DNA from: VFMC01 sp050248155
GTDB taxonomy: Bacteria > Actinomycetota > Acidimicrobiia > Acidimicrobiales > Ilumatobacteraceae
Reading direction: 5' to 3'
DNA: 64,000 nucleotides
Assembly (NCBI GenBank): GCA_050248155.1
Contig: JBFWSW010000012.1
Location: 1 to 64,000 of the forward strand
Positions 17,773-25,136 of the stretch are shown here, in pieces. The notes under the pieces were generated by a model. It ran no database searches. It was not told the origin of the DNA and saw only the letters and a program-made list of their open reading frames with translations. The translations under genes and the position numbers were made by a program. The number at the start of each line of letters is the position of its first letter. The stretch's first letter is position 1.

Positions 17773-18516
17773 ATGGACGTTGAGCGCGCGCAGGCGAAGG
17801 TCTCGGAGCTGCAGGCTCTTCTTGACGAGAGTCGGCGGCTCTACGAGCTAAGTCATGAAAATTATTGGCGGTCCGAGTCTTGGGAATCATTGAATCGCTC
17901 AATTCTCAAATTGTTGCCGCTAATCAGAACAATATCTGCGGAGATCGCGCCTGACCTCCCGTCCCGCTTGGTCGAAGTGAACCAGATGTATAGCTGGCCG
18001 TGGGATACCTGCTTCGACGCATGCATAGAGTTGGAAGGCACACTCTCCAGTTTGGAGGAGTTGGCCGAAATTCTGGGCCCGCGGGGCCCACAGCTGGCCG
18101 CCGCAAGCCTCCATCCCTGGGTGTGGAACTCGGCATTGGATCTTTGGTCAGTCGGCAAGTACCGTCCAGCGGTCCTAGATAGTTACACAAAGGTTGAGGC
18201 AATGACGCAGGCAAAGCTTTCTCTTATCGACCTGAGCGGTAGGAAGCTGTGGGGTGAGGCGTTCAGCATGAGTCAGCCGAGGCAAGGCCGTGCGCGGCTT
18301 CGCTTTGGCGAACTGCCCGAAAGGTCGGAGCGGCGAAGTGCTGCACAGGAGGGTGCGATGCACTTCGCCATCGGGTGTGCTCAGGGAATTCGGAACTGGG
18401 CCGCTCATACCAATGAGTCAGCGACGGAGCACGTAGCGCTGGAGTACTTGGCGTCACTGAGCGTGCTTGCTCGATGGGTCGACGAATGCGTGGTCGAACT
18501 TGCACCGTCTCCATAG
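17773..18516 (+). CDS. TIGR02391/Ymh-like protein with HEPN-type RNase motif
   Basis: 247 aa. The C-terminal half matches the TIGR02391 (Ymh) pattern: SYTKVEAMTQAKLS, LSGRKLWGEAFS, ERSAAQEGAMHFAIG-like helix and GIRNWAAH. The RNWAAH is an R-x4-H motif as in HEPN ribonucleases. The N-terminal ~60 residues form a coiled-coil-like helix (VERAQAKVSELQALLDESRR). The first 400 bp are noticeably richer in A and T than any neighbour, a sign of separate acquisition. HEPN proteins often act in phage defence or toxin systems; that role is inferred here. Confidence 0.7.
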   Translation: MDVERAQAKVSELQALLDESRRLYELSHENYWRSESWESLNRSILKLLPLIRTISAEIAPDLPSRLVEVNQMYSWPWDTCFDACIELEGTLSSLEELAEILGPRGPQLAAASLHPWVWNSALDLWSVGKYRPAVLDSYTKVEAMTQAKLSLIDLSGRKLWGEAFSMSQPRQGRARLRFGELPERSERRSAAQEGAMHFAIGCAQGIRNWAAHTNESATEHVALEYLASLSVLARWVDECVVELAPSP

Positions 18517-18562
18517 TCGAGCCGCACCCAATCAGACTGCCGAACAGACCTGATGCGCCGAA

Positions 18563-19351
18563 CTAAGCGCTAGGGATTCTGCGAAACTCGTCGATGGCCA
18601 ACTCCCCCGAGACGGCGCTCGTGTATCGAGCGACCATCGCTCCGCTCGACCAACCCGCAGCGGCCCTCACAGAGGCTTCTGAGACTCCATTGCGCAACGC
18701 GTGGACCGCCCAGCCGCGTCGCCAAGCGTGCGGCGTTGGCGCGCCAAGTCGACGAAGCAAGAGCTGGATCGCGTGCGACGACATTCCGAGCAGTGAACCT
18801 GTCGTCCTCGCGTTGATCTGGCGACGACACGCACGAAGAGCAGCATCCGTGAGCGGCACCACACGCGGACGACCTGTCTTGGTTCGGGGAACGCTGATGT
18901 AGCCACCTCGCACGTCGACGTGTTCGACCCTTACGCGCGCCAACTCCGAGACCCGCATTCCCGTCGACCAGAGCAGTTCAATCACGCACCGATCGCGCAG
19001 CTGAGATGCAGAGGCGACAGCCGCCCGATATTCGTCCAGCGAGACTGTCGGTTGCGGCTTCGCTGGCGTCGCTTGAAGCGGCACGGACGCCCACCACGTC
19101 CACTGTGGCCCCTCGTGCGTCAGGGCCCATCGGCCGAAGGCGCGCACGGCCCTGGCACGGTAACGAGCGGTCTCTGCCGAGACCGACTCGGCAAGCCAGA
19201 CCTTGACCCCAGCGAGCGTCACCTCCTTCGCGTCCGATGTCGTCGCCACCAGTGTTCGCACACTGTGGCAGTAATTGGCCGCCGTGGCCGCGGAGCGTCC
19301 CGCCAGCCGCCAATCCGCGGTGAATTCCTCCAAGTACACCTCAATGTCCAT
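18563..19351 (-). CDS. Tyrosine recombinase / integrase
   Basis: 262 aa, short for the family, with an N-terminal SAM-like core-binding domain (~1-95) and a catalytic domain. Catalytic residues can be placed: Arg133 (STGMRVSELA), Lys158 (PRTKTGRPR), His208 and Arg211 (PHAWRR), Trp234 in the His/Trp position (AAGWSS) and Tyr243 (ARYT). It presumably recombines the 55-bp tRNA-Glu sites; it lies 131 bp from the right copy and is transcribed inward. No excisionase gene is recognised next to it. Confidence 0.92.
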   Translation of the reverse strand: MDIEVYLEEFTADWRLAGRSAATAANYCHSVRTLVATTSDAKEVTLAGVKVWLAESVSAETARYRARAVRAFGRWALTHEGPQWTWWASVPLQATPAKPQPTVSLDEYRAAVASASQLRDRCVIELLWSTGMRVSELARVRVEHVDVRGGYISVPRTKTGRPRVVPLTDAALRACRRQINARTTGSLLGMSSHAIQLLLRRLGAPTPHAWRRGWAVHALRNGVSEASVRAAAGWSSGAMVARYTSAVSGELAIDEFRRIPSA

Positions 19352-19482
19352 TCCGCGCTCCTTGCTGTTGGGGGTCGCAGGGAAGGGCTCGATTGCTCCG
19401 TGTCGCCTCGCCTACCGATGGGTCAGTGGATCGTCACCCCAGCTCAGGGGCGGGAAAGCAACCTGTCTGTGGCCGAAGGCCA

Positions 19483-19537
19483 AGGACACCACCCTCTCAA
19501 GGTGGCGGCACGGGTTCGAATCCCGTTGGGGCTGCCA
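19483..19537 (+). repeat. Right attachment site (tRNA-Glu 3' half copy)
   Basis: Exact 55-bp copy of 12331-12385. The 5' half of a tRNA is missing (flank AAGGCCA instead of the D-arm), so it is not a gene. It marks the right end of the element. Confidence 0.93.
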
Positions 19538-19645
19538 GGCGGCGAGCGGTCGCCGCTTTCCGAACCCTCGTTCGGATTGTCAGGGGATCGTCAAGGATTT
19601 CGACACCGAAGTGTCTCGATTACTACGGTCCGCGCGAATACCGTG

Positions 19646-20146
19646 ATGTCGATGGGGATCGCTGATGGGTCACCGCCTCGGCTTCCGGCCGAGTTCACCC
19701 ACCTCGTCAACGTGGACGGCGAGTTGCTCCGGGCCCACGTGCTGGTTCGATCGGTCATCCGCACGCTGAGCGTTACACCGGATCGCAGGTTCGTCGTCGA
19801 AGACTTCGACGCGGCACCGAGGTTCGCCGACCAGCGCGAGATCGACGAGGCCGTCGCCGCGCTCGATCAGGTCGGCATCGAGATCGAGCGCCTGTTCGGA
19901 CCGAGCGACGAGCCCGACCTCTTCGACGAGGAGCGCGTCCTCGGCGGGTACAGAGTGCCGTGTCGGGTCGTCCTGCGAGCTCCCGACCGCGAGCTGGTGA
20001 TCAGCGTCGATCGACACGTGTACTCCGTCCGCGCCGACGGGAGCCACGCCGAGGTGCCGTGCACCGAGATGCGCCAGCTGGTCGATGCCATGCCCGAGCT
20101 CCGACCGGTCATGGAGGAGATCGCGAGGCATCGCAGGCGTCACTGA
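19646..20146 (+). CDS. Hypothetical protein, first gene beyond the element
   Basis: 166 aa from ATG 19646 (ATG 19652 also possible). Soluble, acidic, with no signal peptide. Segments such as VNVDGELLRAHVLVRSVIRT, RFVVEDFDAAPRFADQREID and LVISVDRHVYSVRADGS suggest an alpha/beta fold. I recognise no family. It overlaps the convergent WYL regulator gene by 7 bp, which argues that this has been the native chromosomal arrangement. Its promoter must lie in the ~108 bp after the right att site. Confidence 0.55.
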   Translation: MSMGIADGSPPRLPAEFTHLVNVDGELLRAHVLVRSVIRTLSVTPDRRFVVEDFDAAPRFADQREIDEAVAALDQVGIEIERLFGPSDEPDLFDEERVLGGYRVPCRVVLRAPDRELVISVDRHVYSVRADGSHAEVPCTEMRQLVDAMPELRPVMEEIARHRRRH

Positions 20147-21138
20147 CGGCTGCGCACCCCATCTGTCGACTCCGTCGCGCTGTTGCGTTCGACCAGCGCC
20201 TCACCGAGACGGCGGAGCTCGTCGCGCAGCTCGGCGGGCTCGAGCACCTCGTAGTCGAGCGACGAGCCAGCGAGGTATCGAGCGATCCAATCGTGGTCGC
20301 CGCCGATCTCGACGATCGTCGACCGTCGATTCCTCGGAGCTCGGCGGACCACGCCGATGGTGGGAGGCACATGGCGCGCCACCACCTCGGGCGGCGCAGC
20401 GAACCGGATCAGGGCCCGTGATTCGTAGGAGTTGACCGCGATGCCCCGCGACACGAACTCGGCCGCATCGGGCGGGTCGGTGTGCACGAAGCGCGCGCCG
20501 GTCGTCCGGACACGGCTGACGCGATCGAGTCGGAACGTGCGCCAGTCGGCTCGATCGACGTCGAAGGCGACCAGGTACCACCTGTGTCCGACCGACACCA
20601 GCCGGAACGGCTCGACGTGGCGCATCGACTCGACGCCCTCACCGGAGCGGTAGTCGAAGCGTGTGCGTTCGCTGCGCGCACAGGCGAGGCCGATGGCCAT
20701 GACGACGTCGACGTCGGCAGGCCCCTCTCCGTGCGGATCGGGTGAGCCGCCGAGGCCGACGACCACATCGCTGAGCGCCGACACGCGCTCACGCAACGAC
20801 GCCGGCATGACCTGACCGAGCTTCGTGAGCGCGCTCAACGCCGACTGCGCCACGGCCTCGTTCGATCGGCGCGCGATGTCGTGCAGCGCGACAGCGATCG
20901 AGACTGCCTCGTCGTCGTCGAGCAGCAGCGGCGGAAGCCGGCCCCCTGCCGCGAGCGAGTAGCCGCCGTGCACGCCCGTGACCGAGTCGACCGGGTAGCC
21001 GAGCTCGCGCAGTCGAGTGATGTCGCGACCGATCGAGCGCTCGGTGACCTCAAGCCGCTCGGCGAGCTCTGCGGCCCGCCACGATCCCCGTGACGACAGC
21101 ATCGCCAACAACCTCAGCAGCCGAACCGGTGTGTCCAT
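20140..21138 (-). CDS. YafY-type helix-turn-helix regulator with WYL domain
   Basis: 332 aa. The N-terminal helix-turn-helix (~1-55) reads RLLRLLAMLSSRGSWRAAEL with the DNA-reading helix VTERSIGRDITRLRELGYPV. A WYL domain follows, with HVEPFRLVSVGHRWYLVAFD and WRTFRLDRVSRV carrying the W-Y-L and Arg positions, and a WCX-like end. WYL proteins sense ligands, often nucleotides or ssDNA, and control neighbouring genes. A perfect inverted repeat (21160-21182) lies just upstream, between it and a divergent 45-aa ORF, which is the likely operator. Confidence 0.9.
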   Translation of the reverse strand: MDTPVRLLRLLAMLSSRGSWRAAELAERLEVTERSIGRDITRLRELGYPVDSVTGVHGGYSLAAGGRLPPLLLDDDEAVSIAVALHDIARRSNEAVAQSALSALTKLGQVMPASLRERVSALSDVVVGLGGSPDPHGEGPADVDVVMAIGLACARSERTRFDYRSGEGVESMRHVEPFRLVSVGHRWYLVAFDVDRADWRTFRLDRVSRVRTTGARFVHTDPPDAAEFVSRGIAVNSYESRALIRFAAPPEVVARHVPPTIGVVRRAPRNRRSTIVEIGGDHDWIARYLAGSSLDYEVLEPAELRDELRRLGEALVERNSATESTDGVRSRQ

Positions 21139-21159
21139 CGGTCACAGCGTAGATCCAGA

Positions 21160-21182
21160 TTGCGGACCTGTTCTGTCCGCAA
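21160..21182. promoter_or_regulatory. Operator candidate for the WYL regulator
   Basis: TTGCGGAC (21160-21167) and GTCCGCAA (21175-21182) form a perfect 8-bp inverted repeat with a 7-nt spacer. It lies 22 bp before the regulator ATG and 45 bp before the divergent small ORF, so one bound dimer could control both. Confidence 0.65.
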
Positions 21183-21226
21183 GCGGTCGTATGTTCGAAG
21201 CATCCTCTCGAGTGCAGGAGCACGTC

Positions 21227-21364
21227 ATGCAGATCCCCACCGACATCGCCTGGCAGCGCACCATCGACCGCCGGACCCGGCTCGTCCGCGAAGCCAGGTG
21301 GTACCGGCTGCAGGTGCGAGCGGGAGCCACGCACCCCGCCCACCTCATCCGCGGCCGACGATGA
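21227..21364 (+). CDS. 45-aa basic small protein divergent from the WYL regulator
   Basis: ATG 21227 preceded by GCAGGAG at a 6-nt spacing, the best ribosome binding site in the area. The product is 45 aa and Arg-rich (TIDRRTRLVREARWYRLQVR), with no membrane helix. It shares the operator region with the WYL regulator and is its most likely target. No family recognised; it could be a stress-induced small protein or a leader peptide. Confidence 0.5.
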   Translation: MQIPTDIAWQRTIDRRTRLVREARWYRLQVRAGATHPAHLIRGRR

Positions 21365-21477
21365 TCCGAAGCCCGCACCGCCGCGCGGTGGGCCATTCGG
21401 ATCACACCGCCACCTTGCCCGTTTGAGGCATGCCATGACGGGTAGGGTGCGTCCGGCGGGTAGTCGAGGACGGAGCG

Positions 21478-23640
21478 ATGGAGTCGAGCGTGTCGCACGG
21501 ATGGATGATGCGTCTGTGTTCCGCGATGGTCCTGCTCTCCGGCACGGTCGTCGTGGCGAACCAGGTCGCACCGGCGCGCGCCGAGGCTGCTCCTTCGTCG
21601 GCGTCGGTCTTCACGGCCATGGCGCCACAGCGTCTCGTCGACACCCGCATCGGGCTCGGCGCGCCGCAACAACGATTGCAGGCCGCGACGTCGATGGACG
21701 TGCAAGTGACCGGCCAGCTGGGCATCCCGGCCGACGCCGTCGCCGTGGTCGCCAACGTGACCGCGGTCGACGCCGCGGGCCCCGGCTACCTCCAGGTGTT
21801 TCCAACGGGACGAGCCGAACCCGGTTCGTCCTCGACGATCAACGTCGACGAGGCCGGGCAGATCATCCCCAACGCCGCCTTTGCCCCACTCGGTGACGGC
21901 GGGAAGCTGACGATCTACTCCATCTTCGACACCGATGTCGTGATCGACGTGTCGGGATACTTCACGCCCGCTTCCTCCTCCGCTGCGGGACGACTCGTGC
22001 CGCTGACGCCCGAGCGCGTCCTCGACACCCGCATCGGCCTCGGATGGACGCCGCCCTCGACCGCAGGTCGGGTGCGGACGCAGACGGTGGACGCCGCGAC
22101 CACGATCACCCTCCAGGTCGCCGGACGTGGCGGAGTGCCGATCGACGGGGTGTCGGCAGTGGTGATGAACGTCGCTGCGGTCGATCCTCTCGGCCCCGGT
22201 TTCGTGCAGGTCGCACCGACCCCGGTGGTGCCAGGTGCCTCGTCGAACCTCAACACGACCGCCGGTCGAACGATCGCGAACCTCGTCGTGGTCCCCCTCT
22301 CTCCAGCAGGGACCGTCGATCTCTATCTCACCACCCCGTCGGACCTGATCGCCGATGTCACCGGCTACTTCACCGACGCGAGCGCTCCGAACAACGGCGT
22401 CGGGTTGTTCGTGCCCATCTCGCCAGATCGTCGGCTCGACACCCGTGCTGCCCCGTCCGGGTCGGTACGTCCCGGTGGTTCGGTCACCCAGATCGACGTC
22501 GGGGGCATCTCGTCCACGGCGATCGCGATCGCCGGCAACCTCACCGCGACCGAGGGCACCCAGCCCGGGTACCTCCAGCTCGCTGCGACCCCGGTCTCGC
22601 CCGGGACGTCGTCGAGCCTCAACGTCGCCTATCCCGGCCAGATCATCGCGAGCGCCGTCGTCTCACCCGTCGCTGCCGGCAAGGCCGACCTGTTCAACCA
22701 GAACCCGACGCACGAGATCCTCGACGTCACCGGCTGGTTCACCTCGAACCTCAGCGAGAGCGGGCCGCCGGTGCCCACCGACCCGCCACCTGTCCACTCG
22801 GGTGACGGGCGGATCGCCTTCGTGCGCGACGGCCACATCTTCACGATCGGGTACGACGGAGCCGACGAACTGCAACTCACGTCCGTCGGTGCCGACTCGA
22901 CCCCGCGCTGGTCGCCCGACGGCCGGCAACTCGTGTTCGTGCGCGAGGCCGCTCCATCGACGCACGAGATCTGGATGATGAACGCTGACGGGAGCGACCA
23001 GCACCTGGTCGCCGAGACCGGATGGTTCGCCGGAGGGGCCGCCTGGTCTCCCGACGGGCAACGGCTCGCCTTCCAGCCCGCGACCGGCCCAGCGGTGATC
23101 ATGACGGTCTCGACCGGTGCGCTCGAACCGCTGTCTGGTGCGGAAGCGCCGGAGGATGACCCGGAGGACGTGGTGTTCGCCGGCACCCCGGTGTGGTCAC
23201 CCGCTGGCGATGCGATCGCGTTCGTGAGCCCACACGCCGTCTACGACTCGGTCGTGTACGACTTCGACCTCGCGACGCACCTGCTGCGCATCGTGCGGTA
23301 CTTCTACCACGGTGGCTGCAGTTCGGTGCACACCTTCGGCGACCCGTCCATCTCTCCCGACTCCTCGCGGATCGGCTTCGCCTTCGTCGACACCAGTCCG
23401 GGGGTGCCGACGTGCCCGGCGCCGTCGAGGCTCGTGGTCGACGCGTACCACGGGTTGGCGTCGCAGACGTTCGCGACCGAGGACGGCGACGAGGGTCTCG
23501 ACTTCTCCCCGTCCGGAACCCGCACCGTCATCGCCAACTCGGTGTCGGGCACAGCGCAGCTCGTCGTGGCCGACGCGACGGGCGGCGACCGGACGTCCCT
23601 GGTCGACGGTGCACAGCCCGACTGGCAACCGATCGACTGA
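21478..23640 (+). CDS. Secreted surface protein: three LDTR modules plus PD40 propeller
   Basis: 720 aa with a signal peptide (cleavage near residue 37). Three modules of ~120-130 aa begin RLVDTRIGLG (~50), RVLDTRIGLGW (~180) and RRLDTRAAPSG (~317); each ends in a strand like VIDVSGYF, LIADVTGYF or ILDVTGWF. The C-terminal half (~440-715) is a TolB/PD40-like propeller with RWSPDGRQLVFVR and AAWSPDGQRLAFQ blades. Propellers of this type bind proteins or peptides and the LDTR modules probably face the exterior. No active site seen. A Thr-rich lipoprotein gene follows. Confidence 0.8.
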   Translation: MESSVSHGWMMRLCSAMVLLSGTVVVANQVAPARAEAAPSSASVFTAMAPQRLVDTRIGLGAPQQRLQAATSMDVQVTGQLGIPADAVAVVANVTAVDAAGPGYLQVFPTGRAEPGSSSTINVDEAGQIIPNAAFAPLGDGGKLTIYSIFDTDVVIDVSGYFTPASSSAAGRLVPLTPERVLDTRIGLGWTPPSTAGRVRTQTVDAATTITLQVAGRGGVPIDGVSAVVMNVAAVDPLGPGFVQVAPTPVVPGASSNLNTTAGRTIANLVVVPLSPAGTVDLYLTTPSDLIADVTGYFTDASAPNNGVGLFVPISPDRRLDTRAAPSGSVRPGGSVTQIDVGGISSTAIAIAGNLTATEGTQPGYLQLAATPVSPGTSSSLNVAYPGQIIASAVVSPVAAGKADLFNQNPTHEILDVTGWFTSNLSESGPPVPTDPPPVHSGDGRIAFVRDGHIFTIGYDGADELQLTSVGADSTPRWSPDGRQLVFVREAAPSTHEIWMMNADGSDQHLVAETGWFAGGAAWSPDGQRLAFQPATGPAVIMTVSTGALEPLSGAEAPEDDPEDVVFAGTPVWSPAGDAIAFVSPHAVYDSVVYDFDLATHLLRIVRYFYHGGCSSVHTFGDPSISPDSSRIGFAFVDTSPGVPTCPAPSRLVVDAYHGLASQTFATEDGDEGLDFSPSGTRTVIANSVSGTAQLVVADATGGDRTSLVDGAQPDWQPID

Positions 23641-23785
23641 CGACTCGGGCGGTCCACCTCCACCACCCTCGGCAAGTTTCTTGAGACTTCGACCGCAGAG
23701 CGCGCGTAGAATGGGGTCCGGAGCGGGCGTCGGGCAGTTCAACTGGTCCCGCGGCGTTCGGGTCTGCTCCAGGCGGAGGGCGAAC

Positions 23786-24676
23786 ATGAGGCGTGGAACT
23801 GTTGCCGGTGCGGCCGTGCTGTCGGCCGTGCTCAGCGGGTGTGGCGGCCTGCACAACGACGAGTTCACAGTGGACGTGACGCTGCCGCCGCGGCCCACGG
23901 CGACGCCGACCGACACGACGGAGGTCGCTTCCGACACGACCACCCCGACGGGCACCACCGAGCTCGTCGAGGCCATGGCGCCCGCCGAGGTCGTCGTCAC
24001 CACCGGAGCGACATCGACCGCAGCACCGTCGTCCAGCGCCGACGAGTCGACGACCACGGCCGGCAAGCCGCGGTCGCGATCGGCCACGACGACGACCGTG
24101 CCGCGCCGCAAGCCCGGATCGGTGCCCCCGATCTCGGTCGCATCGGAGCCGCCGCTCTCGACCGATCCGCCTCAGGAGAACGGCGGCATCATCCCGATCG
24201 GCACGGTGACCCCGACCTCGACCGACGCTCCGACGACCACGTTCGCACCGAAGCCCACGCGCACCACCACGACCACGACGCCGCCGACGACCACCACCAC
24301 CAAGCCGCCGACGACCACGACGCGACCACCGACCACGACCATCCGGCCCACGACCACGACGGCGGCTCCCACGACGACGGTCGCGCCGACCACGACCGCT
24401 GCGCCGACCACGACGACCACGACGGCCGCGACGACCACGACGGCCGCGACGACCACGACCGCTGCGCCGACGACCACGGCCGCGCCGACCACGACCGCCG
24501 CGCCGACCACGACCGCCGCGCCGACCACGACCGCCGCGGCGACGACGACTGCAGCCGCCGCACCGACCACGACCGCGGCCGTGACCACGACGTCGCCGCC
24601 TCCGACGACCAGCCCGCCGATCGACCCCAACTGCGGCCTGCCGTGGCCCTGGTCGCTGCTGTGTCCTTGGATGTGA
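23786..24676 (+). CDS. Thr/Pro/Ala-rich lipoprotein
   Basis: 296 aa; GGAGGG five nt before ATG 23786 sets the start. Lipobox LSAVLSGCGG puts the lipidated Cys at 19. Almost the whole chain is low-complexity Thr/Pro/Ala (TTTAAPTTTAAP-type repeats from ~150 to ~275), ending in a hydrophobic, Trp-rich tail with two Cys (CGLPWPWSLLCPWM). Such regions are extended and often glycosylated stalks. The unusual Trp/Cys tail might pack on a partner. No enzymatic domain. Confidence 0.75.
   Translation: MRRGTVAGAAVLSAVLSGCGGLHNDEFTVDVTLPPRPTATPTDTTEVASDTTTPTGTTELVEAMAPAEVVVTTGATSTAAPSSSADESTTTAGKPRSRSATTTTVPRRKPGSVPPISVASEPPLSTDPPQENGGIIPIGTVTPTSTDAPTTTFAPKPTRTTTTTTPPTTTTTKPPTTTTRPPTTTIRPTTTTAAPTTTVAPTTTAAPTTTTTTAATTTTAATTTTAAPTTTAAPTTTAAPTTTAAPTTTAAATTTAAAAPTTTAAVTTTSPPPTTSPPIDPNCGLPWPWSLLCPWM
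24481..24534 (+). repeat. 18-bp tandem repeats in the lipoprotein gene
   Basis: Three identical copies of CGCGCCGACCACGACCGC (24481-24498, 24499-24516, 24517-24534), with degenerate versions on both sides from about 24340 to 24590. They encode the AAPTTT unit and could change copy number by slippage. Confidence 0.7.
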
Positions 24677-24703
24677 CCTCGGCACGCTGCGACGATTGGT
24701 GAC

Positions 24704-24731
24704 TTGCACTATTCACCTAGTTGAATAAGAT
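24704..24731 (+). promoter_or_regulatory. Promoter and operator of the GntR-ABC operon
   Basis: TATTCAcCTAGtTGAATA (24710-24727) is an 18-bp palindrome with one mismatched pair. It lies between TTGCAC (24704-24709) and TAAGAT (24726-24731, -10), spacing 16. Transcription would start at the GTG itself (24738), giving a leaderless mRNA. A dimer of the encoded GntR protein bound here would block RNA polymerase. Confidence 0.65.
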
Positions 24732-24737
24732 GATCGA

Positions 24738-25136
24738 GTGATCATCTTCCACCTCGACGTCCGCTCGGGCGTCTCGACCTACCTGCAGCTGGTCCAACAG
24801 GTCCGCCGGGCCATGCAGCTCGGCCAGCTCGTCGAGGGCGATCAGCTCCCGACGGTGAAGGAGGTCGCTGCTCAGCTCGCGATCAACCCGAACACCGTGC
24901 TGAAGGCGTACCGAGAGCTCGAGCACGAAGGGCTCGCCGCAGGGCGGCCCGGCCAAGGGACCTTCGTGACGCGCACCTTGTCGGCTCCGTCACCACTGCA
25001 ACAGACGAAGGTCCGGCGCGAGCTGTCGAAGTGGGTGGAGCGGGCACGAGCCGCCGGCTTCGACGACGAGATGATGCTGGCCACGTTGCGCGAAGTGGTC
25101 GTCGACCCCGACGAGACCGGGGAGGGTGTCGCGTGA
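24738..25136 (+). CDS. GntR-family regulator, YtrA subgroup
   Basis: 132 aa, the short YtrA type: a winged helix (~10-75; QLPTVKEVAAQLAINPNTVL and YRELEHEGLAAGRPGQGTFV) followed by only ~55 residues of dimerisation helices. YtrA regulators repress their own operon with an ABC transporter, often answering cell-wall-active antibiotics. GTG start with no leader. The stop overlaps the next GTG (GTGA), so all three genes of the operon are coupled. Confidence 0.9.
   Translation: MIIFHLDVRSGVSTYLQLVQQVRRAMQLGQLVEGDQLPTVKEVAAQLAINPNTVLKAYRELEHEGLAAGRPGQGTFVTRTLSAPSPLQQTKVRRELSKWVERARAAGFDDEMMLATLREVVVDPDETGEGVA

Larger units (their letters stand above)
12331..19537 (+). mobile_element. tRNA-Glu-integrated element, ~7.2 kb
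   Basis: Bounded by a 55-bp perfect direct repeat made of the tRNA-Glu 3' half. It carries a tyrosine recombinase next to the right end, a replication-initiator-like gene, a small protein and three cargo-like genes. No FtsK/TraB-type translocase, relaxase, capsid or terminase is visible, so it is not self-transmissible by any known route. It resembles a small integrative plasmid or satellite. Parts (17.8-18.2 kb) are clearly richer in A and T than the flanking chromosome. Confidence 0.88.

Noticed and set aside
19483..19537. Second tRNA-Glu gene
   Set aside because: The 5' acceptor strand and D-arm are missing; it is an attachment-site copy.
18920..19645. Upstream extension of the hypothetical gene at 19.6-20.1 kb
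   Set aside because: The frame stays open through the integrase gene and the att site by chance; coding signal starts only after 19646.
23681..23712. Promoter TTGAGA / TAGAAT before the Thr-rich lipoprotein
   Set aside because: Spacing is 20 bp, too long for a confident call.
24340..24590. CRISPR-like array
   Set aside because: Repeats are contiguous, in frame and encode a Thr/Ala/Pro stalk; there are no unique spacers or cas genes.
24172..24630. Open frame of Val/Ala/Gly repeats opposite the Thr-rich lipoprotein
   Set aside because: It is the reverse of the ACC/GCC repeat; the plus-strand frame has a lipobox and ribosome binding site.
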